NCBI GenBank assembly: GCA_964648485.1
Contig: CAZYOF010000009.1
Span: forward strand, 62,001-126,000
DNA from: DAIOEK01 sp964648485
GTDB lineage: Bacteria; Chloroflexota; Anaerolineae; Anaerolineales; Anaerolineaceae
Length of the DNA stretch: 64,000 nucleotides
Direction: 5' to 3'
Below the pieces are notes generated by a model. The model did no database searches. It saw only the letters and a program-made list of their open reading frames with translations, and was not told the origin of the DNA. This document shows, one piece after another, positions 36,508 to 45,957 of the stretch. The position numbers and the translations under genes are program-made. The first letter of the stretch is position 1. Every line of letters starts with the position of its first letter.

Positions 36508-37745
36508 TAGTGTTCTCCTTCTGTTTTGATCTGATGATAAATATTTTCTAGTGTGTCAAAATCAGGAGTGTTTTGTAAGGAGTTTTCATACCTACCCAAA
36601 CATCCTTTTTGTTGGCAAGCTTTTTTAATTACACTTGCCAAGTTAGAAAAGTCGAACATGCAGTCGCGATAAGGCAGTAGTATTCTGTAATAATATTCGA
36701 CTTCGGAAAGAGAAATATCCTCCGATTGCGGAAAGCAGACAAATTTTGGATCGCTGGAATAAAATTCCTTCCATAAAACTGTAACCCTACGCTGAAATTC
36801 AGGATCGGTAAAATTACTGAAGTAAGGTTTCTCTGGCGGTCTCTTTGCTGTACAGTATATATCCATTTGTCCGGTAGGCTGGAATTTTATCCGAACGAAT
36901 TGATTGTTAAAAATACCAATAAGGTTTGCATGAATATTTTCTTCTTGCAAAACCGCGCTGAATGAGCTAGCCTTCTCATAAACTTCTGGAAGAGAAGTTG
37001 TTTGTTTTAACAGAATGGTTTCTGGTTTTTTTGAGCCTTTCTTTGCTAAATGATCTACATACTCATTCCATTGAACTCCAGAATGGCTTTTTACCTTGTT
37101 CCAAGTTATTCTGATTTCACACGCTTTTATAAATTTGGCATAAGCTTCGGTAGCGGGATTCTTAGCTTTCCACCTGCCAGTTGCCCAGCACTCGATCCCT
37201 TCGTAATCATAAAAAATTGATATCTGTTGTATGTGATTCTCTTTGCACCATTCTATTACTGCGTAAACAGCTTGCAGTTCTCCACCAACTTGATGCATAT
37301 CCAAAAGGGCTGGATCATCTACTGTTGAACCAACCTCAAAGACCAACTTTCCATCTCTCAAGATCAATGCCCCATATCCTATTGGGCCATCCATAAAAGA
37401 GCCATCTACATATGCCTCGTACTCATCCGGGGTAACTGTTTGACTAGTTGTTAAAAGGCTTGTCTCCTTTTGAATTTCTGTTACTCTACTGTTCCAGGCA
37501 GATTCAATATCGGGAATAACAGATTTGTCCTTTAATTCGTGAGTCTTAATGGAGAAGTTCCGCTTGCTTGGGCTGTAGTACAGATTAACATTCCCATACC
37601 ACTTCTCTCCATGGAAGATTGTCACCTTTACTAAATAATCTCTGAACCCATCAAGAGCGATTCTCCCTTGAATACCACTCGCTTCCAACACCCTGATGAA
37701 ATTCTCGGCCTCAGCTCGTAGTTCCACCTCAAACAGATACCCCAT
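36507..37745 (-). CDS. RNase H-fold protein with duplicated flanking domains
   Basis: 412 residues. The central RNase HI domain (about 108-240) has all catalytic residues: Asp114 (AYVDGSF), Glu156 (GGELQAV), Asp180 (IFYDYEG), His221 and Asp231 (HSGVQWNEYVD). It would cut RNA in RNA/DNA hybrids. The flanks (1-95 and about 255-350) look like copies of one another (pattern VL-IxxxI, then a basic strand and a W near the end). It overlaps the NERD-helicase gene by 17 bp and the TPR gene by one base. Confidence 0.82.
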   Translation of the reverse strand: MGYLFEVELRAEAENFIRVLEASGIQGRIALDGFRDYLVKVTIFHGEKWYGNVNLYYSPSKRNFSIKTHELKDKSVIPDIESAWNSRVTEIQKETSLLTTSQTVTPDEYEAYVDGSFMDGPIGYGALILRDGKLVFEVGSTVDDPALLDMHQVGGELQAVYAVIEWCKENHIQQISIFYDYEGIECWATGRWKAKNPATEAYAKFIKACEIRITWNKVKSHSGVQWNEYVDHLAKKGSKKPETILLKQTTSLPEVYEKASSFSAVLQEENIHANLIGIFNNQFVRIKFQPTGQMDIYCTAKRPPEKPYFSNFTDPEFQRRVTVLWKEFYSSDPKFVCFPQSEDISLSEVEYYYRILLPYRDCMFDFSNLASVIKKACQQKGCLGRYENSLQNTPDFDTLENIYHQIKTEGEH

Positions 37746-39654
37746 AGAAACCTCTTTCGCGGTTTTGTAAAATATCCCGATTGATCTTGTTTAGTTCCTG
37801 CAAGAAGATATTCGATGGATCCTGGTAATACACGTACAATTTTTCAAGAGGGCGAGTCAGGGCGACATATATTTTCCGTCTCGATAGCTGCTCTTCCTGC
37901 CAACGTAATTCCTCGTCGACAAACAGTTCAGCCGTCTTCGTGAGCTCATATAGATCCTCAATACCGCAAATTAAGACAACCTCTTTTTCTAGGCCTTTGA
38001 CATTCATAAAGTCGGTGATGCTTACCAGTCCACCATTTTCACTTTCACCAATGTTGGATTTGATGGATTCCCCTCGCAGGCTCTCTTGGCATAGATCTAA
38101 TCTTTGCTGTGAAGTTATGACCATAATGTCATCTTCCTGGTAACCGCTTGATAAAACTTCCGCAACTTTGAGTGCAAGATCCTCCTCAGGTTTATGCGAG
38201 AACAAGAAGCTAGCTCCATTTTCCAGGGTATTTGGAAATTTGTAGTTTTCGGTGTATCCGTTTTCAGAAAGTTCTTGGCGAGTAGAAGAATCTGCTAGCA
38301 TAAAACGCGTTGCCAATTCTGCGATAAAGCGAGGCGTCCGATACATTTTATAGGTCTTTTCCAGGTCAAGTTTCTCTGTTAGAAAACCTAAACGTGCCAG
38401 GTTGTAGCTGCGCTGGTAAATTTTTTGGCCGAGATCGCCAACAAAAAAGTAATTCGGTTTTCGGGCGAAATGGGTCAATATTCCTAGAAAACGGTCCGTA
38501 AAATCTTGTATCTCATCTATAAAAATATAATCGAATAATCGAAAATCGTCTGGCCTTTCTTCTAATATTTCATAAACATGTTCCTGTAAATGCTTTTCAT
38601 ATTGCTGTTGGGTTTCGCTCGCCGGGCGCTGAGATCTGTAAGAAAGGGGAGTAACGTCATAAAAATTACTGACCATCTCCTCCATGATTGTAGGTAATGA
38701 GGCAATTCGTATCGATTCCCGATAAAGCTGCCGATCCGTCTCAGGGGCTTCAAAAATTTTCTGACTAAGAATCCGGCGAATATTCTTTTCCAAGTTTACA
38801 CTATATGTTGTTAGGAGAATTTTTGGCGAGGCACCTGCCACCGCTTGCCTCACCAAATATAATGCCTTTGAAATAAGTGCGTTGGTTTTTCCACTTCCGG
38901 CCACATCTAAAAGATAATTTTTCGCTTGATCCTGGTTAAAGATCCACTCCAGCTGTTCTTCCGTTAGCTTTTTTAATTTTTTCTGTCCTGCCTGGCGCTT
39001 GGTGTAATCGCCGATGCGAAATAACGGTGGGAGCAGCCGACGGTGAGCTGTGTTCGCCTGCTCCGGGGTGCAAGGTTGAAACTTCTCGCTAAGTTGAACA
39101 ATCCGCTTTAGCAATCGTTCGGGATGTGCCCAGGATGCGTCAAAATCCTCTTTGAACAGGGTTTTCGTTAAGTCTAAATAGAACTTTGAAGCAGGATTTT
39201 CTAAAGCCTTAAAATTTTCTACTTTATCAAGAAATTCATTGCGGCAGATGCGTGGAAATGCAACAATGGAAGTAACAAAGATCCCAATCCCCTTCATTTG
39301 CTCCATCAATGCGTACCGATAAGTATCTGCTTGAAAAGCGGGATTTTCTAATTCTTCAATCGTTCCATCCGAATTCCTTTTGATCACTTTGTACTGATTT
39401 TTCCACTCGTATTGATTGCGATATAGGTTCCAATCTTTCGCCTCGATCGATAAAATTCCGATCTCAGGTGCAATAACTACAAAATCTGGCTGCTTTTTCT
39501 CAAGTCCTTCTACCCGATCAGAGTATTCGGGCGTAATTTGTAACTCTCGATACACAAAATAGTTTTCTGGAAGATTGCATAGAAACTTAAGCAAATCTTC
39601 TTCTGCCTGGTTGTGAGGTCGGCTGGGCGGCGATTGTATGAGTTGACATTTCAT
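37729..39654 (-). CDS. NERD-nuclease/UvrD-like SF1 helicase
   Basis: 641 residues. An N-terminal NERD domain has the PD-(D/E)xK pattern Asp57 and Glu71-x-Lys73 (QPDFVVIAP, SIEAKDW). The SF1 helicase core shows Walker A DVAGSGKTNAL near 250, Walker B DYIFIDEIQDFTD, motif III GDLGQKIYQ, and motif VI VALTRPLEKLYV. It lies 3 bp after the large helicase gene. Probably unwinds and cuts DNA as part of the operon's machine. Confidence 0.9.
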   Translation of the reverse strand: MKCQLIQSPPSRPHNQAEEDLLKFLCNLPENYFVYRELQITPEYSDRVEGLEKKQPDFVVIAPEIGILSIEAKDWNLYRNQYEWKNQYKVIKRNSDGTIEELENPAFQADTYRYALMEQMKGIGIFVTSIVAFPRICRNEFLDKVENFKALENPASKFYLDLTKTLFKEDFDASWAHPERLLKRIVQLSEKFQPCTPEQANTAHRRLLPPLFRIGDYTKRQAGQKKLKKLTEEQLEWIFNQDQAKNYLLDVAGSGKTNALISKALYLVRQAVAGASPKILLTTYSVNLEKNIRRILSQKIFEAPETDRQLYRESIRIASLPTIMEEMVSNFYDVTPLSYRSQRPASETQQQYEKHLQEHVYEILEERPDDFRLFDYIFIDEIQDFTDRFLGILTHFARKPNYFFVGDLGQKIYQRSYNLARLGFLTEKLDLEKTYKMYRTPRFIAELATRFMLADSSTRQELSENGYTENYKFPNTLENGASFLFSHKPEEDLALKVAEVLSSGYQEDDIMVITSQQRLDLCQESLRGESIKSNIGESENGGLVSITDFMNVKGLEKEVVLICGIEDLYELTKTAELFVDEELRWQEEQLSRRKIYVALTRPLEKLYVYYQDPSNIFLQELNKINRDILQNRERGFYGVSV

Positions 39655-39657
39655 CGG

Positions 39658-42600
39658 TTAACCTCTCTCGGCTCTAACTTGTTGGAAACGGAGCAGATGA
39701 AACTGCAGGCGCGCGAAAGCCTCTTTGTTTTTGTTTATCTTCCCCTGATTAATGGCATCAACGATATATTGATCTACAGCAAATATCCTGATCGATTTCA
39801 TTTCAGGTGAAAATTCAGACTGTACCGCCTGTACGAGCAGGTCAAAAACAACTTGGTTCTGTTCGCCAACTGTTGTGGGGACATACACGTTTTGGTAGCT
39901 CTTTACAACCCATTCACCATTCTGCCGTTTCACAAATAACTCAAGATCGAAATGATCTGGCTCTTTTTCAAATGGCTCAACGGATGGTATGAATGCGTTT
40001 TTTCCCAATAGGTATCCCAAGAACATAATGGCAGTTGGTTTATCAACATCCGCGGCTGCGTGTTGAGTGTAGTAACTCCGTAAACAGGCATAGCAGCCAT
40101 GCTTACAGGGTTGATCCTGAGTGCCCGGGCATTCAGTTAGTTTCTTATAGGCCAAGTTTATTATCGAATCAAATTCCTTGTATATTCGTTGTAAGGGAAC
40201 ATTTCCGTTCCCAGAAGCATCATAAAAAATGATGTATGCGTAGCCTTTTTCCTCGGGATTCTGTTGTTCTGGCACGGCATCCGTGATCAACTGTAGCTCA
40301 GATTCATCCAAACCATAACCATCTATGATGGCGCGATTGATCGCGGCAGCGAGACTAACTGTATGGCTGGGTCTAAAGCAAATATTCCGGTCAAAACGCA
40401 AAATCAACGAATTTCTTATGAGCTGGTAACCAACTTGGAACTGCTGATCGCCATCCGAATATGGTCGCACCTCTCCCTGCGTTTTTAGCCCTTGATTAAC
40501 AAACGTGAGGGTAGTTTCTGGCTGGTAAGCAAATCCTAGTACTTTTCCCTTTTCCTGGAATGTCTCATTAAATTCAAATGTAGTAACACAAGCATACTTA
40601 GGACGGAACTTATCTTTTGAAGCGAAGCGCAGATCCTGCTCTGCAAGAAAAATGTTGTAGCTCCGGGTTGGAATCGGATAGGGCAGTGGAATATCGTGAA
40701 ACTTTCCTTTCCCGCTGATTTTGTATACATCCCCGGCCATAAAAACCTTTTGGCCTGGTATTAGCAGCCGGAAGGCCAATTCAGGATCCCTTTCCGAAAG
40801 CGCCAGGTCGCTGACCATTCTCTCGTTATAATTTTCAAGCACCTGTTCATATTTTTCATCCAGAACATAAATTTGATCACGCCTGAAAGAGTGCTCTGGG
40901 AAAAAACCTTGTGCATAAAAAGATTGCTGGAGATTTCTGTTTGAGGAAGCACTGGATTTTTCTACCGCTCTCGTGAGGCAGTCAACAAATTCGGTTTCCA
41001 AATAATCTACTGCTCCAGAAGTTGGTGAGAAAACAGATTGAATTTTTGTCCGGTATTTATAACGCTCTCTATCAAACTCATCCACGAAATGATTTAAGCG
41101 CTGCTTTGAGTCAATATGTTCGGGCAGAAGGTAAGCATTGACGTGTTTTTCTACAATCGGGCGGTTGTACGGATTGAAAATAGGGGGCGATATAACGCCA
41201 TCAATCATTTGCTTCGGATTTGAAAAATAGTGTAAATCATGCGAATTTGTGTCACTGCAAAACGTCACAATTAAAGCATATTTATTATTGGCATCCCGAC
41301 CAGCCCGACCTGCGCGCTGCGCATAATTGGATGGCATGGGAGGAACACCGATCATCAGTACCATCTGCAGCCGGCCAATATCAATTCCTAACTCCAGTGT
41401 GGGAGTTGCGCTAAGGAAATTAATCTCGCAATTTTGAAATTGTGATTCGATCTCTTTGCGCACTTCACTTTGTATTTCTGAACTATGCACATCTGCTGTA
41501 CGTAGAAGGGCTCGTTTCAACTCTTTGTAACTAGTAAACGAACTGGGGCGGAGATGTAAACAAACTACTGAAGGTGAAAGGTAGTAATGAGTTTTCCCAT
41601 CACTAGTCTGGTTTTGAACCAGGATCTTTTGTCTGATCAGCTTTTCTACTGCGTGAAGTATCCCTTGCGCGCTATTTTTTTTGATGAACTCTTTGTATTC
41701 AATACCTTGGCTTCCAAGCGATATACCTGGATAGGAGGGTGACTCAGATTTATTCTTTTCATCCAGGTAAATACCCACACGGTCTGTGGCTAAATATCGC
41801 ATAAAGTGAATGTGGCGACTTTCCGACAATGAGCCAGTGTACCGGAATGCAATCGCTCGCTCGGCCAAGAAGATATCGAGTAGTTCTTGTTCAAGCAAAC
41901 TTAGGTTCTCTAACCTTCTCAAGCGTAAAGAATCATCTGCAAGCGGAAATTTTCGGGGAGAAAGTCCTATCTTTCTGAAAAACCATAAGTCCATCTCTTT
42001 AAATAAATTCTGCCCAATGTTTGATAGCGTTTCGGAGGTGGGTACTTGTTCGTGAAGCAGGTCAAGGGTTGTTTCTAAATCGATTTCGCGATCCGAGGGA
42101 TAAATCAGGCGTAAGTATGCCTCAAAGAACTCGTTCGCAAACTCATCCTGCATGACTAGCCCGTACTGTGTTGCTTTTTCCCGGTTATCAACAAAGCCGA
42201 TCAGCTTGCGCTGGTTGGGCTTTTGATAGGAAAGCATCTGATCAACCAATCCATATAAATATTGATAATCCTTGCGTTCATCGCTCAAACGAATACCCTG
42301 GGAAAATACCTCTTCTGGGTCAGATATTGGTAAAAAAGTAAGCTTTAGTCGACCATATTCTTGGTAGTCTACGACAATCTCCTCTTTGGTTATCCGGAGA
42401 TCATCTTGAAATGTTAATGCCTCGCCAGTGCCTGGCTCATAGTCATGAGTAACCAACACATAATAACTATTTTTCCGGTCGTCCGATCCGGGCTTTAATT
42501 CCCACTTTAAGCGGTTACCAGAAACTTTTCCAATGCACTGTTGAATATTCTGTTTATAGACAAGAAACAGAGGGAAACCACATTCCTGGCAAAACTCTTG

Positions 42601-43971
42601 CTGGCCAGAATGATATTTCTTGCACTTGATGCAGCGTTTTAAGTAGCCTCCAACATCACGTAGGAACAAGTGAACTCGCAAATCAAGGATTGGATGATCT
42701 CCAGCCAAATGATTCAAAAACATGATTGCGCTCAGGTACGCTTTTGTTATGTTCACGGCATGATCAGCAGTGGTTGGCACTGGGAGCATTTTGGTGAGCA
42801 GTCTGACCAAGTCAATAAAACTTTGCGAGCCAGATTCAATCAAAGTTTTTCGCAGACGGAGTACAAAGGGGTTATGGGCGAGGCTTTGATAAACCTTCGA
42901 TTGAACAAACTCTTTATTATCCAGATATAAATCGTCTGGACGATATCGTTCTCCGGTAAGATTGGATAAGTTGGATAAACCAGCTTTATTATCTACTTCT
43001 AAAGACCAACCTAGAGGTTGTGAAACATCCGGTAGATGGTTTAGGTGAGACTCGATATTTTCGGCTGGTTCAGGTTGGTATTCTGGCTCGATGAATGCAT
43101 ATTCATCAACATCCAGCAAAGGACAGATGAAATCATCTAACCGTTCGGAGCTGTTTTCCTGGAGATAACCTTCATGAGATTGGCTGCGCAGGGTGGCGCT
43201 GGTTCCAATTTGAACCAGCGGGCCATCAACCAGCGCTTTTAGTCGAGCAAGCAAGTATTTGAGGTGCGTTGCCCGATTGCCACGATAAGTATGGATCTCA
43301 TCGAGAACGATGAAACGGAGGCTTTTTCGTGCGCTTTTGAAGATGAAACGGTCTTCCAACCGCGTAAGCATCCACTCCAACATAACATAATTAGTGATAA
43401 GAATATCTGGTGGGCTCAGGCGAATCTGGTTTCGTTCTTCCTGAGAGGTATCGCCGGTAAATAAGGCGTATCGAATTCCACACCCTTTGCTAGCCCGGAT
43501 TGCTTTATCAAGTCTAGAAACCTGATCATTGGCTAGTGCATTCATGGGATATAAGATCAAGGCTTTAACGCCTGGGCCAGGATTCTTAAGACAATGATCC
43601 AGGATTGGAATGAGAAAGGTCTCTGTTTTCCCTGAACCAGTGCCGGTTGAAACAATGGTGGATTTACCACTCAGAATCGCCCGGATGGCTTTTTCCTGAT
43701 GCGCACGCAGTTGGGTAATTTTATGGAACATATTGGGTAACTGCGGCGCCATGCCCTGATCTACACAGAATTGTCGAAAAGAAGTCTTTGCATTCAGATA
43801 AGGGCGGTTTATGGAAAGATACAGACCGCGATCCACCTCGATGCTGTTACAAACTCGCGCAATGTCATCCCCTGATAAGCCAGCTTTATCAAGATTCTCA
43901 ACTAGCTTCTCTCGATAGCTATCCAGCAGGCCGAAACTCATTGTGATTGGGTTGATGAAATTATCAGTCAT
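39658..43971 (-). CDS. Large DEAD/DEAH helicase with DUF1998-like C-terminus (DrmA/MrfA-like)
   Basis: 1437 residues. SF2 motifs: Walker A TGTGSGKTET (109-118), Walker B VLDEIHTYRGN near 224, motif III SATL, and C-terminal helicase motif QRAGRAGRD near 895. A zinc-finger-like insertion (CIKCKKYH and CQECGF) sits near 470. The Cys cluster CPGTQDQPCKHGCYACLRSY near 1290 is like DUF1998. This layout resembles DISARM DrmA and MrfA repair helicases. Some 58 bp downstream of the HsdM-N/DUF1998 gene, in the same operon. Confidence 0.88.
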   Translation of the reverse strand: MTDNFINPITMSFGLLDSYREKLVENLDKAGLSGDDIARVCNSIEVDRGLYLSINRPYLNAKTSFRQFCVDQGMAPQLPNMFHKITQLRAHQEKAIRAILSGKSTIVSTGTGSGKTETFLIPILDHCLKNPGPGVKALILYPMNALANDQVSRLDKAIRASKGCGIRYALFTGDTSQEERNQIRLSPPDILITNYVMLEWMLTRLEDRFIFKSARKSLRFIVLDEIHTYRGNRATHLKYLLARLKALVDGPLVQIGTSATLRSQSHEGYLQENSSERLDDFICPLLDVDEYAFIEPEYQPEPAENIESHLNHLPDVSQPLGWSLEVDNKAGLSNLSNLTGERYRPDDLYLDNKEFVQSKVYQSLAHNPFVLRLRKTLIESGSQSFIDLVRLLTKMLPVPTTADHAVNITKAYLSAIMFLNHLAGDHPILDLRVHLFLRDVGGYLKRCIKCKKYHSGQQEFCQECGFPLFLVYKQNIQQCIGKVSGNRLKWELKPGSDDRKNSYYVLVTHDYEPGTGEALTFQDDLRITKEEIVVDYQEYGRLKLTFLPISDPEEVFSQGIRLSDERKDYQYLYGLVDQMLSYQKPNQRKLIGFVDNREKATQYGLVMQDEFANEFFEAYLRLIYPSDREIDLETTLDLLHEQVPTSETLSNIGQNLFKEMDLWFFRKIGLSPRKFPLADDSLRLRRLENLSLLEQELLDIFLAERAIAFRYTGSLSESRHIHFMRYLATDRVGIYLDEKNKSESPSYPGISLGSQGIEYKEFIKKNSAQGILHAVEKLIRQKILVQNQTSDGKTHYYLSPSVVCLHLRPSSFTSYKELKRALLRTADVHSSEIQSEVRKEIESQFQNCEINFLSATPTLELGIDIGRLQMVLMIGVPPMPSNYAQRAGRAGRDANNKYALIVTFCSDTNSHDLHYFSNPKQMIDGVISPPIFNPYNRPIVEKHVNAYLLPEHIDSKQRLNHFVDEFDRERYKYRTKIQSVFSPTSGAVDYLETEFVDCLTRAVEKSSASSNRNLQQSFYAQGFFPEHSFRRDQIYVLDEKYEQVLENYNERMVSDLALSERDPELAFRLLIPGQKVFMAGDVYKISGKGKFHDIPLPYPIPTRSYNIFLAEQDLRFASKDKFRPKYACVTTFEFNETFQEKGKVLGFAYQPETTLTFVNQGLKTQGEVRPYSDGDQQFQVGYQLIRNSLILRFDRNICFRPSHTVSLAAAINRAIIDGYGLDESELQLITDAVPEQQNPEEKGYAYIIFYDASGNGNVPLQRIYKEFDSIINLAYKKLTECPGTQDQPCKHGCYACLRSYYTQHAAADVDKPTAIMFLGYLLGKNAFIPSVEPFEKEPDHFDLELFVKRQNGEWVVKSYQNVYVPTTVGEQNQVVFDLLVQAVQSEFSPEMKSIRIFAVDQYIVDAINQGKINKNKEAFARLQFHLLRFQQVRAERG

Positions 43972-44029
43972 ATAGAAACGCCATATTTCTTGTTTCTCAT
44001 TCCAGAAATATATTCATTGATTAATCGTC

Positions 44030-44974
44030 TCAAAGGTTAAAAGAATAAACAAGTTCTTCTAAGAAACTCTTTGCCAATCCTCTCTTCAGCTCTTCATGAT
44101 ATGGTTGATTTCGATAGTTCCTTAAACATTCCGTGCAACTTGTTTCAGGACCGCAGCAATCAAGGCTTACCCTTTCCCTGGCGGCCAGTATCGTATCTGG
44201 CAGATAATTCAAAACGCGCTTCACATGACCAGCTCCGCCTGGTACATCATCATAAAGGATTAAAGAGGGAATATTACTTCCCTGGTTATAGTAAAGAGTT
44301 CCGTCCAAATCTTCGCGTCGAATACCCAGTGATTCGCTGGCACCTTCCAATATTGCATATAAAACAGATCTCCAGGTATTTTCATCAGCTTGGTTAGCAA
44401 GCATTCCTTCAAACCGAAGTTCCAATATATCTGTCATAAATTTGTGGCCTAACGCATATGTTTCCAGAAAGCCATTACATTGCCGGCCTGTGGGATTCGT
44501 ATGGGGAGCTGGTTTACTCTGCTTCACTCTCTCCCAAGGCGGAGGAACAGATTCGGCTGCACCGCAAGAGCGGCAAACCCGAAAGCCTTCCTTTGACTTT
44601 CCTTCGTTTATTACGATCATCCATCCATACCTGGAATATCTCTGACTAATCTTGATTTTCGGAGCATGTAAGTTTTCGACCTGTTGAAGGTCGTTTGTTG
44701 GCAAATCCTCTTTTCCAGGAATTCGATATTCCGCAAAATATACTTTCGATCCATAGATGCGAATTGGTCGACTTTCCCCAGATGCCCGCGGTTCTTGATT
44801 TTTCACAACAAAACCGAACTCCGGTTCAATAAATTCCTTTTCCCAGGGGTAATTATCGGATAAGCGTTTAAAGAACAGGAGAGAGAGAATATAGGTTTTA
44901 TAATCTTCTACTTTCCCATAAAGGATTTCTGCCATCCCCCACAGGGTGTTGCCAAGTTGTTGTTTGTTGATCAT
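44030..44974 (-). CDS. HsdM N-terminus fused to a DUF1998 (DrmB-like) domain
   Basis: 314 residues. Residues 3-47 (KQQLGNTLWGMAEILYGKV, DYKTYILSLLFFKRLSDNY) are the N-terminal helical domain of type I methyltransferase HsdM. From about residue 50 it changes to a DUF1998-type sequence with zinc pairs (CRSCGAAESV), YDDVPGGAGHVKR and the Cys-rich end CCGPETSCTECLRNYRNQ, similar to the end of the neighbouring helicase. No methylase motifs remain and the N-terminal half of DrmB is absent. It may be a real fusion or an accident of recombination that kept an open frame. Confidence 0.8.
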   Translation of the reverse strand: MINKQQLGNTLWGMAEILYGKVEDYKTYILSLLFFKRLSDNYPWEKEFIEPEFGFVVKNQEPRASGESRPIRIYGSKVYFAEYRIPGKEDLPTNDLQQVENLHAPKIKISQRYSRYGWMIVINEGKSKEGFRVCRSCGAAESVPPPWERVKQSKPAPHTNPTGRQCNGFLETYALGHKFMTDILELRFEGMLANQADENTWRSVLYAILEGASESLGIRREDLDGTLYYNQGSNIPSLILYDDVPGGAGHVKRVLNYLPDTILAARERVSLDCCGPETSCTECLRNYRNQPYHEELKRGLAKSFLEELVYSFNL

Positions 44975-45016
44975 TAATCAGGCCTCTTTGAGATAATATT
45001 GGCGGTTTGGATAAAT

Positions 45017-45256
45017 TTAATCAGTTTTTGTTTTCTCGTAAACCAGTAAATCCCCCACTTGGCAATCGAAGTATTCGCATAGCGCCTTAATTACCGGTGC
45101 ATCATAACGGGTCAACTGGTTATTTGCCCAGGAATTCAGTGTTGACCAGGCAATGCCCGTCTCGCGCTGTACGTCCATCAAAGCGATATTTTGTTGTTGC
45201 TTGGTTGCTTTTTGTGCCAGTAAAATGCGAAAGTGATTGACAATTTTTCCGGGCAT
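45017..45256 (-). CDS. Cro/CI-type HTH regulator
   Basis: 79 residues from the ATG at 45256 (GAGGTG ribosome site). The XRE-type HTH is IALMDVQRETGIAWSTLNSW with C-terminal YFDCQVGDLLVYE. It lies 42 bp upstream of the HsdM-N/DUF1998 gene and has its own promoter, so it probably controls the whole operon and itself. Confidence 0.9.
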   Translation of the reverse strand: MPGKIVNHFRILLAQKATKQQQNIALMDVQRETGIAWSTLNSWANNQLTRYDAPVIKALCEYFDCQVGDLLVYEKTKTD

Positions 45257-45284
45257 GAGCCACCTCACGTGGGAGTATTCGATA

Positions 45285-45313
45285 ATCATAGGTGAGGAAA
45301 CAAAAAATGTCAA
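45285..45313 (-). promoter_or_regulatory. Sigma-70 promoter of the HTH/helicase operon, with inverted repeat
   Basis: TTGACA (45308-45313), 17-bp spacer, TATGAT (45285-45290). CCTCAC (45263-45268) and GTGAGG (45292-45297) form an inverted pair across the -10 box, a plausible HTH autoregulatory site. Confidence 0.78.
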
Positions 45314-45396
45314 CGAAAATGGAGTACAAGTCGATAAACATGGACCTTACAAACACTTTTCAACCTCGAAAAATTTAAAATTGTCTCTATCGCGAT

Positions 45397-45425
45397 TTGG
45401 CAAGATAGAAAACTCGTGCTATAAT
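45397..45425 (+). promoter_or_regulatory. Sigma-70 promoter driving the structured RNA region
   Basis: TTGGCA (45397-45402), 17-bp spacer, perfect TATAAT (45420-45425). The first plus-strand gene is more than 500 bp downstream. Confidence 0.8.
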
Positions 45426-45431
45426 GAAATT

Positions 45432-45880
45432 ACAATTGAATGAGACGCAAAAGCGTCTAAAATAGTTAACGATAGCTTGTTTTTATACCGTAATACTGAA
45501 CGTTGGCCTGTTTATTTCCGCCCGGGTGCAATGTTCGGTATTTTTGTTTTAACACGCAAAAACCGAACCGGCACAACCAGGGGGAATGGATCGCCGGCAT
45601 ATGTTGCTGTTCGCGTGAGAATCCCCAAAAGTTAACCTTGCACCCATCACCTTCCCAAAGCGAAGTACGCAGCGGGAGCCGCTCAACAGAGTCCAGTCGA
45701 TCTATTGAGCGCACGGCAGCGAGATTTGACCGTACTCTTGCTGGTCCGTGGGCCTCACACCAAACGGTCACCCTGTCCGATGGATAGGGCGCCCATCCCT
45801 GGGTGTGCAGCCGAATCGGCTGTCTGAACGAGGCAAGTACAACAAAACGCCCCATTTTTAGAAAGGGGTTCCCTTAAGGA
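45432..45880 (+). ncRNA. Candidate large structured non-coding RNA
   Basis: No credible gene, but nearly end-to-end helices. AGACGC/GCGTCT hairpin at 45443-45458. GGGTGCAA (45524-45531) pairs with TTGCACCC (45638-45645), enclosing a 12-bp hairpin (45533-45568) and a second arm closed by GGGGA/TCCCC (to 45626). CGCTCAA/TTGAGCG at 45680-45721; GACCGT/ACGGTC at 45738-45779; CCCTGTCC/GGATAGGG at 45781-45799; CGCCCA/TGGGTG at 45800-45815; CAGCCG/CGGCTG at 45818-45832. It may be an independent RNA or the leader of the tyrosine recombinase message. No known RNA family recognised. Confidence 0.6.
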
Positions 45881-45957
45881 AACAAAGGGAAACAACCAGA
45901 AACGGTAAAAAAAGCCGTTCGAACCCGATTTAAGCGTAACCAGGCAGGTGCAGAATT

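Noticed and set aside
45466..45855. Overlapping frames of 94-129 codons on both strands
   Set aside because: Both run through the strong helices of the candidate RNA, have no ribosome site and show low-complexity, non-protein-like composition.
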